Assembly (NCBI RefSeq): GCF_963259705.1
Contig: NC_081849.1
Coordinates: forward strand, 51,308,093-51,372,092
Source: Myotis daubentonii
Taxonomy: Eukaryota; Chordata; Mammalia; Chiroptera; Vespertilionidae
Length of the DNA stretch: 64,000 bases
Reading direction: 5' to 3'
Shown: positions 57,487 to 64,000 of the stretch, piece by piece
Layout: the number at the start of each line of letters is the position of its first letter
Position numbering within the stretch: position 1 is the first letter of the stretch
Notes under the pieces: generated by a model
What the model saw: the letters and a program-made list of their open reading frames with translations, nothing else
What the model was told of the DNA's origin: nothing
Database searches by the model: none
Translations under genes and position numbers: made by a program

Positions 57487-58354
57487 AGAGGCTGTGATAT
57501 TTGGATTTCTACTACTGTTAGGAAATTATGGAGTGGTCTGTTCTGTGTCAGCTAGGGGAAAGACTTGGTCAGGAGGATCCAGGTTGAAAGTGAAAAGGGC
57601 CACTCTTTGCCAAGTCATTCTGGCTTATTCCAGGCCCTGTGCCAACTTTCGTTTGAACGTTTGTGAGGTTGATGGAGAGGGTAAACAGCAACCGCATACC
57701 CTAGCCTATCTGAGTGTGTACCCAGGAACTGGCCTGGAATCTGAAGTCCAGGATAGAAACTGAAAGGCAGCTATTGTGCCTTTCAGAGTCACCTTAAAAG
57801 ACAAATGACATGTTCCTGGTGGCCTGGATAATTGTGCTTCTTCCAGAGAGGTGCCCTGGGAATCCAGAGCACAAAGGGGAACTGGCCTCGGAAGAAGGCC
57901 ATGCATGCTGGGGGCAGAACCCAGTCGGAGCCACCACATCTCTCAGAGCCTCTGTTCCCTCACCTCTACAAAGACTCTTCTTGGACTTTTCCCTCTCTTA
58001 GCTCAAGCAGTTTCAAGGAACAAATTGTTAAAGTAGTTGTCTTTAAAAGATGGGGGTTAATGCACAACTGGGGGGACTGGAGGTGGAAGTCCAGAGAGTG
58101 CAGGCAACTTTAGAAACCATCCTGAGCATTCTGGGAGCTCCATCCCCTCTGTGGCTGCTCCAGTCTCCTCGCTCTCCTCCAGTTCCCTCAGCCTCCAACT
58201 TGCCTCTGTTCTGCTCCGAATAACTCCTGTTTGTACATAGCTTTTGGCTGCCATGACCCTGATTCATGCTCATCATGGTGTTTTACTTTGAACTTCACTA
58301 TCAACTGGTTAGTCCTGCTAGTTCACAGTCCCAAGATAAAAACTGTGATTTGCC
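57487..58354. other. Intergenic, nothing recognised
   Basis: Open frames of up to 93 codons overlap on both strands; none is recognisable. Confidence 0.4.
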
Positions 58355-58940
58355 CAGTGTTTGGGGGTTGAATTGTGTCCCAAAAGGATATATTCAAGTC
58401 TTGACTCCCAGTACCTGTGGATGTGACCTTACCCTATATAATAAAGAACTAATATGCTAATTAGAACAGCAGAATGACCATCTGGATGACCTTCCAGACG
58501 ACCGTCCAGATGACATTCTGGATGAAGCTGGGGCTGCGAGGGCCGAGCCTCTTGCATGAATTTTGTGCATCAGGCCTCTAGTTTGTAAATAGAATATTTG
58601 CAGATGTAATCAAGTTAAGATGAGGTCATACTCTATTAGAGTGGCCCGAAATCCAATATGACTGATGTCCTTAAAAGAAGAGGTCAAATTTGGACACAGA
58701 CAAAAAGATGCACAGGGAGAAAGCCATGTGACAACAGAGGCAGAGATTGGAGTTTTGCAACTAGAAAGCAAGGAGCAACACAGATTGTTGGCAACCACCA
58801 GACACAGCAAAAGGAAGGGATCTTCTCTAGAGCCTTTGGAGTCTGATTTCAGACCCCTGACCTCAGAATAAATTTCTGTTTTATTTAAGCCACTCTTTTT
58901 GGTAATTTGCTATGACAGCCTTTGAAAATGAATACACTCA
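58355..58940 (+). mobile_element. MLT1-type (ERVL-MaLR) LTR, split by a Helitron
   Basis: GTTGAATTGTGTCCCAAAAG, GTACCTGTGGATGTGACCTT, then after the Helitron GCAGATGTAATCAAGTTAAG, GGCAGAGATTGGAGTTTTGC and AATAAATTTCTGTTTTATTT. The order fits an MLT1 LTR. It is an old non-coding remnant without viral genes. Confidence 0.75.
58432..58581 (+). mobile_element. Minimal Helitron (about 150 bp) inside the MLT1 LTR
   Basis: The 5' end is decayed (CCCTATATAATAAAGAAC), the 3' inverted repeat is TTGCATGAATTTTGTGCAT and CTAG lies at 58578-58581 before T58582. The middle is a run of CATCTGGATGAC/GTCCAGATGAC words in alternating orientation. Confidence 0.88.
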
Positions 58941-59880
58941 ACTTATCATTTGGGGCCTGGCCAACCTTGGAATGAGGCTCAGGTGGGACATTCACTCTTT
59001 GCCAGTCAGCCATGACCAAGAGAGTAGGGCAAAGTCATCCAATCATGGCCACTTAAGAAGCAAGGCTGTGGGCAAAGCAACTTCTTATTGAAGGAGACAA
59101 TAATGTGTATAGGTATTTGCTGGTGTGACTTTTCCATTACCAACTAGGTGGTTTTTAAATTCATTTCCTTTCCAAAGATGAACACTGCCCAGGATTGCAT
59201 GCCATCTCTGGTTGTATTCTAGCCCAAGGAATATTTTTGTTGTTTGCCAAAGCAATATTTTTGGTATGAATTGTTTGCCCATCTGCAATTCCCAAGGGAC
59301 AGTTTCTTCAAACAAAAGATATGTTGGTTACTGCCCAGATGTCTCTTGTTCACAAGGAGCCCAGTGGCAGTGCCACCCACATTGCCCAGCACCGAGGAAG
59401 AATACATGTTTACCTGGCACAGCCAGAGGCAATTACCATCTTAAGAACTAATGATCTTACCCAGAAAGTTGAATACAGCCACAGTCACATCAAGAGAAAT
59501 AGAGAGGGAAAAAGGAAGCAATTTCTATGGCCTAAGGTATTGAAAGCTTGATGGACCAAGGTGACAGGAATGAGAAAGAAAGCAGTTTAAAACCAAGACC
59601 ATGAATGATGAGTGTGGGCAGGATTTTTTCTTTCCTGTCCAAACTGTGTGCCTCCAGGGTGACAGAGGAGACAGCCTAAGACTCTCTATTCCTAAAAAAA
59701 ATGTTGGGGGTTTTATTTGGTGGAATTTACTTTTGGCTTAATAAAATGTTAATACTCTATATTTATGATGGTAGCCTTGAGTATTTGCTCAAAAAACTGA
59801 TTCTTAACTTAGGAACAAAATTAGAGACTGTAAGTTACTGACAGGTTAGGTTAGGGTTTAGCTTTGGCACTTATCTGAAT
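58940..59880. other. Intergenic, nothing recognised
   Basis: No supported feature. Confidence 0.45.
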
Positions 59881-59881
59881 A

Positions 59882-60096
59882 TTAGAAGCCTGATGCACAA
59901 AATTCATGCCAGAGTAGGCCTTCCTTCCCCCAGCTACTGGCACTGGCTTCCCTCTGGCACCCGGGACCTGGGCCTCCCTCCGGCCACTGGCAGGCACCCA
60001 GGACCCGGGCTTCCCTCGCAGCCCCGGCTTTGTCCAGTAGGTCGCCCAGAAGGATGTCTGGTCTAATTAGCATATTATGCTTTTATTATTATAGGA
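59882..60096 (-). mobile_element. Short Helitron
   Basis: TTAG at 59882 (changed from CTAG), then AAGCCTGATGCACAAAATTC with a decayed inverted repeat. On the minus strand the 5' end is TCCTATAATAATAAAAGC at 60096. Confidence 0.82.
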
Positions 60097-60511
60097 GATA
60101 CTCTGCTTTCTTCTGAGTTTTAAATAACTTATTTTCATGAATGTAAACATACCTATTCACTGTAGAGATTTAGGATAAAAACTTATTTTAAAAATGTTTA
60201 GGGTCTGATGCCAATAGTGGTTTTGAAATGGTTCTTTGAATCAGATCTCTGCTTGCGATCTGTCCCTGTTATAGCATTTCTTTTTTTCCTCTCTGAAACT
60301 CTAGCTTTGTATTTACTCATCCTGTGTCCTCCATTAAGGCAACTCTTTGCAAAATCTGTCAGTTTGTAGGAATATCTTACATTGCCCATGCACACACCAT
60401 TATGAAAACCCTTCAGAAAGATCCCTCTATGGAGTCAGAGACTCCTTGACCCAACTTTTAGCAATCTTCTTTTTCTCTGGGAAATAGATGGCATTAGCTG
60501 ATTATTGTCTA
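60097..60511. other. Intergenic, nothing recognised
   Basis: Sequence between two Helitrons without a supported feature. Confidence 0.5.
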
Positions 60512-60993
60512 CTAGAGGCCCAGTGCATAGATTCATGCACATTGAAAGGAAATTGATTAGAATGTGGCCTGCAGGGCAAGACTGGGCAAGACAGTCTGGA
60601 CATGTCCTAGAGCCAACCTCCTACAGTCCCTTCCCAGCTGGACACACCTGGGGCGGCACCAGGGCACGAAGGGCCTCTGTGGAGTGAGCGGGGTCCCTCT
60701 ATCAGTTGGGGTCCCTCAGCCTGGCCTGCAAGGATCAGGCCAAAACCAGCTCTCCGACACCTCCCGAGGGGTCCCGGATTGCAAGAGGGCAGTTCTTGGG
60801 TGACACACCCTGGAGTCAGGCTCCCTCCTCTCTGGTTCCAGGTGCATCACCCGAGAACTGCATCTGCCAAGTCACCGCAGCTCCGCAGCTCCGCAGCTCC
60901 TGCGTGAGCGTCTGCCCCCTTGTGGTCTTTGCATGTCATAGCTACTGGTCGGTCAAATGGTCAGACGGTCATTTAGGTTTTTATATATATAGA
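60512..60993 (-). mobile_element. HeliBat-type Helitron, TCTATATATATAAAAACC 5' subfamily
   Basis: CTAG at 60512 after A60511, inverted repeat GTGCATAGATTCATGCAC at 60533-60550 and 5' end (minus strand) TCTATATATATAAAAACC at 60993 before T60994. It carries a strong CTCF-like motif at 60912-60925. Confidence 0.9.
60912..60925 (-). promoter_or_regulatory. CTCF-like motif in a Helitron
   Basis: On the minus strand CCACAAGGGGGCAG, followed by ACGC. Close to the CTCF core. Confidence 0.5.
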
Positions 60994-60999
60994 TTGTTC

Positions 61000-61490
61000 A
61001 TAAGCAAGGTACAAGCCTCTTAGAGGCAACCACATTTCTACTAAAGACAGGAGATGTCATGTCTGCAAATTTCCTATCAGAAATCCCTCTTTGTTTAAAA
61101 ATAGTCCTTGGTTCGCTTTAATGTTTTCATTTTAAAAATGTTTTCATTTAAAAAAAAAAAAGCTGTCTATATAATGCCTCATATGAGGTGAGAGATGTGT
61201 ATTATCATGGCTGTGGGAAAGATAATAAAAAGGGTTGCAGTATTTCTACTTCAACCTTTACCTTCTGTGTAAAGGGTCTCTTAGTAACACTCACAGAGGC
61301 ATAGCTACATGTGGCACTTGGAGTTTTGAAAATTTATTGCTGACCCTTGGCCTTCAGTCACTAGTGTGAGCCCACATGTTGGCTCCAGCCCACCAGTCTT
61401 CTAACTATAATTCTTCTTCCAGTCTACAGCACAGGAAGGTGGGAGTTGGTGGCAACTGTTCTTTTCTTGTGTGCTTGCCACCATGGCACT
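61000..61490. other. Intergenic, nothing recognised
   Basis: No supported feature. Confidence 0.45.
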
Positions 61491-61494
61491 AGAA

Positions 61495-61701
61495 CCGTGG
61501 TAGGCAAACTGCAGCTCACGAGCCACATGCGGCTCTTTGGCCCCTTGAGTGTGGCTCTTCCTAAGCCTTAGGAGTACCCTAATTAATAACAATGTACCTA
61601 CCTATATAGTTTAAGTTTTAAAAATTTGGCTCTCAAAAGAAATTTCAATCATTGTACTGTTGATATTTGACTCTGTTGACTAATGAGTTTGCCAACCACT
61701 G
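61495..61701. mobile_element. hAT-type non-autonomous element with 8-bp duplication
   Basis: Ends CCGTGGTAGGCAAACTGC and GAGTTTGCCAACCACTG. The inside has GAGCCACATGCGGCTCTTTG. Flanks CACTAGAA (61487-61494) and ATCTAGAT (61702-61709) share the CTAGA core expected of hAT NTCTAGAN target sites. Confidence 0.85.
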
Positions 61702-61979
61702 ATCTAGATGAGTCTCAACTGGGCTGACTGGGCACTTCAAGTCTCTGCCATGTATCTGTTCCGTGCCAGTATGCTACCTCAGGAATGTCCTCATGGAGAT
61801 GACAGAAACACAAGAAAGAGCAAGGCCTCTCGAGATGTAGACTTAGAAGCACCATACTTGCACTTCTGCTTCATTCTATTACCCAAAGCTGGGCACACGG
61901 TCAAGTCCAGAGACAGAGGCAGAGGACACTTCAAAGTTAAATGCCCAAGGGGGTGGATGCAGAGAGGGTAAACGATCAT

Positions 61980-62600
61980 TCAACCCATCAGCAAGACCTA
62001 TCAATTCTACCTTAGAAATACTTTCCACACCTGTCCAATACTCCTTCTATCTTATTGCTACCACCACTTCAGTTCCCCATGATCTCTCTTACCTATCACC
62101 ACCTGACTGCTCTGTCCAAATCTTTCTTGTCCATTCCTTCTCAGACCATTCTCAATGCCTCAACGAGAATAAACTTAAAAAGAAAACCTGCTCTGACCAC
62201 TCATTTAATTAAGTCTGCCAAATGGTTTACTATTTGGCAGGATACAGGTGAAAATCCTGACTAAGGCCTGACTTGTTTTCGATTTTCAATTCAGGGGTTA
62301 TTTTAAAGCAAATAGGTGAACCTGGTGAAAGGGAGAAAGAGAGTGAAGAGGGAGCATGGGAAAGAGAGGCTTTGTAATGACTTCCATGTGAGGACAGCCT
62401 GGGACCCCTTTCTCCAACTTAAAGTCCTTCCATCATTTCTTTCACGTTATGATTGGAACACATCATAATTCCCCAACTTGTACACTATTTCAAGCCTCTG
62501 GGTTTTACTTGGACTGCTCTGTGTCCAAGTAGAGAAGTGGAGTTCTTTATCCCTCCTTTTGGTACGGCTGGAAAACCCTCTGCCTTATGCCCTAAAAAAA
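61980..62600 (+). mobile_element. L2 LINE fragment
   Basis: CATCAGCAAGACCTATCAAT, TTGCTACCACCACTTCAGT and AAGTCTGCCAAATGG follow L2 ORF2 3' text, diverged and with gaps. Confidence 0.75.
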
Positions 62601-62745
62601 GAGAGAGAGGGAGGGAGGAGAAGAGCGTAGATTGGTTTGGCTCCTTTTGGGCCAGGAGGAGGGGGAGAGGAGGATGAGGGCGAGATGAAGATGAGGGCAA
62701 GAGGATGATGAGGGTGAGAGGAAGTAGAGCGGATGTTTTTAGCAA
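62595..62745 (+). repeat. Purine-rich GATGAGG-type tract
   Basis: Repeats of GAGGATGAGG, GATGAAGATGAGGG and AGAGGATGATGAGGG. The same kind of text resumes at 63265-63325, beyond the Helitron. Confidence 0.75.
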
Positions 62746-62768
62746 AGGCCATCTTAGGAATACCCTAA

Positions 62769-63264
62769 TCTGCACTAATAAAAGACAAAGATGCTAATTG
62801 ACCGTACCTTTGCCATGCCCTAAGACATGCCCACCAGCCAATCAGAGCAACTATATGCAAATTAACCGAACCAAGATGGTGGCTGGCAGCCATGGAGCTG
62901 GAGCAAGCAGGAGGCTTGGTTGCTGGGACGATGGAGGAAGCCAAGCTTCCCGCCTGCTCTGAGCCGGCTGTGGCCTCCAATCATGGCAACAAAGTTTCAA
63001 TTATAGAAGCTAAATAAATCCCAGATACCTGCTCCCAGCCAGCCTCCACTGGGAGCTTGGGTGGCTGGGGGTTGTGGCCACCCTGCAAACAACCATCACC
63101 CCCTCACCCAGGCTGACCACACCCTCATGGTGTGAGGGTCTCCACTGGGGGGCTTAGCCAGCCTGAAAACGGCCCTCAGCCCCTCACACAGACTGGCCAG
63201 GCACCCCGGCAGGACCCCCCACCCTGAAGGGGCTGTGGCCAGCCTGCAAACAGCCATCAGCCCC
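62769..63264 (+). mobile_element. Helitron, second family, 3' end missing
   Basis: The 5' end TCTGCACTAATAAAAGAC follows A62768. The body has AAGATGGTGGCTGGCAGCC, CAATTATAGAAGCTAAATAA and repeated CAGCCCCTCACCCAGGCTG-like blocks, as in 724-1328 and 9874-10467 reversed. No hairpin or CTAG is found; it passes into GATGAGG text at about 63265. Confidence 0.8.
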
Positions 63265-63325
63265 TCACCAAGGAAGATGAGGGGGCGAGGAAGATGAGAG
63301 GGAGAGGAAAATGAGGGGGAGAGAG
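63265..63325 (+). repeat. Purine-rich GATGAGG-type tract, right part
   Basis: AGGAAGATGAGGGGGCGAGG and AGGAAAATGAGGGGGAGAG repeats. Confidence 0.7.
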
Positions 63326-64000
63326 ATCACATTCTAGAAATGCAGTGATTATAGCCTAAAGAGTTCAAGAGAAGACATGGTTGGAAGACAGGTTCTACAT
63401 TTATGCTATAAAATACCAAATGATAAATTTAACATGGCCAGAAAAAATGACCATGTTGGGTTGTCATCATCATCAAAAAAACATGCTCACAAACTTTGAG
63501 CGAGCCATTGGAAGACAACATTCATGGACAGCATAATGGATGGTGCCATATCATGAGTAATTATGCAACAAGCATCAATAAGTCAATGGTATTAAGGAAC
63601 CATTCTTCACCAATAGAATTGGTTAATAGTACTGATCTTGCAAGGCCAGAATCTATATTGTTTCAATACTAACAGGTTCTGAAGAGCTATAGCATTATAG
63701 GAAATTGGCCAGGAATGGTACATTTGACAACAGAGAGCCCAAAGAGATGGTTCCTGGATCTGAACAGGGAGAGATATTACAAAGGATCTTCATGGTGCTG
63801 ATTGGATAACAAACAAACAAAGAGAAACTTCTTCTCTGACATTATTGTAAATAAATATTCATTGATAGATTAATAATGATACCTCACATGAGCCCATGGA
63901 TTTTGTAAGACATTTTAAAATCAATTTGTTTATATAGAAAGGGACCTTGCAGAAAATGTTTGCCCAAGGCCTCACATACCCTATCTTGACCCTATCTTCA
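63326..64000. other. Intergenic, nothing recognised
   Basis: AT-rich to even sequence with no open frame over 60 codons and no repeat family that I can name. Confidence 0.45.

Overview
This is nuclear DNA from a vespertilionid bat. The decisive evidence is its transposon content. There are about fifteen short non-autonomous Helitrons of the HeliBat kind, with TCCTATATAATAAAA-type 5' ends, a GTGCAC-type hairpin near the 3' end, a CTAG 3' terminus and insertion between A and T. There are also about ten tRNA-derived VES SINEs, bat-type L1 3' UTRs and young hAT and mariner-like DNA elements. Abundant Helitrons are known among mammals essentially only from vespertilionid bats. Species cannot be set from the sequence alone.

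The only host gene I can support is C1GALT1 (core 1 beta-1,3-galactosyltransferase, T-synthase) on the + strand. Its three coding exons lie at 1868-2087, 5604-6271 and 12977-13162 and encode 357 residues, with clean GT/AG junctions. The 3' UTR runs from 13163 to at least a polyadenylation signal at 13766. Non-coding first exon(s) and promoter lie upstream of the window. Everything from about 13.8 kb to 64 kb looks intergenic.

Layout: 1-1328, three abutting reverse-strand Helitron units in the intron before the first coding exon. 1.3-13.2 kb, C1GALT1, with introns holding an L2, a MIR, SINEs, an L1M, a tandem Helitron pair (7487-8303) and a mariner-like element split by a 1.07 kb composite Helitron (9331-10495). 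13.8-23.6 kb, old repeats (Tigger1, MIR, MER5-like) and AT-rich sequence with little recognisable content. 23.6-31 kb, SINEs, L1 tails and a GAAA/GGAA tract. 32.8-33.6 kb, a complete Helitron carrying a minisatellite. 34.5-47.1 kb, SINEs, L2, a SPIN-type hAT, a Helitron inserted in an old L1, an antisense LTR and mariner-like elements. 48-50.7 kb, an LTR and a 5'-truncated L1 with a nearly intact ORF2 3' part. 52.0-53.8 kb, a Helitron with a palindromic tandem array. 54.7-63.3 kb, an L1 tail, an MLT1-type LTR split by a minimal Helitron, three further Helitrons and a hAT element.

There is no operon-like gene cooperation here. The points of interest are in the mobile DNA: a composite Helitron seen twice with the same internal junction, Helitron copies that repeatedly carry paired CTCF-like motifs, Helitrons loaded with perfect hairpins and tandem arrays, and a shifted C terminus of C1GALT1.
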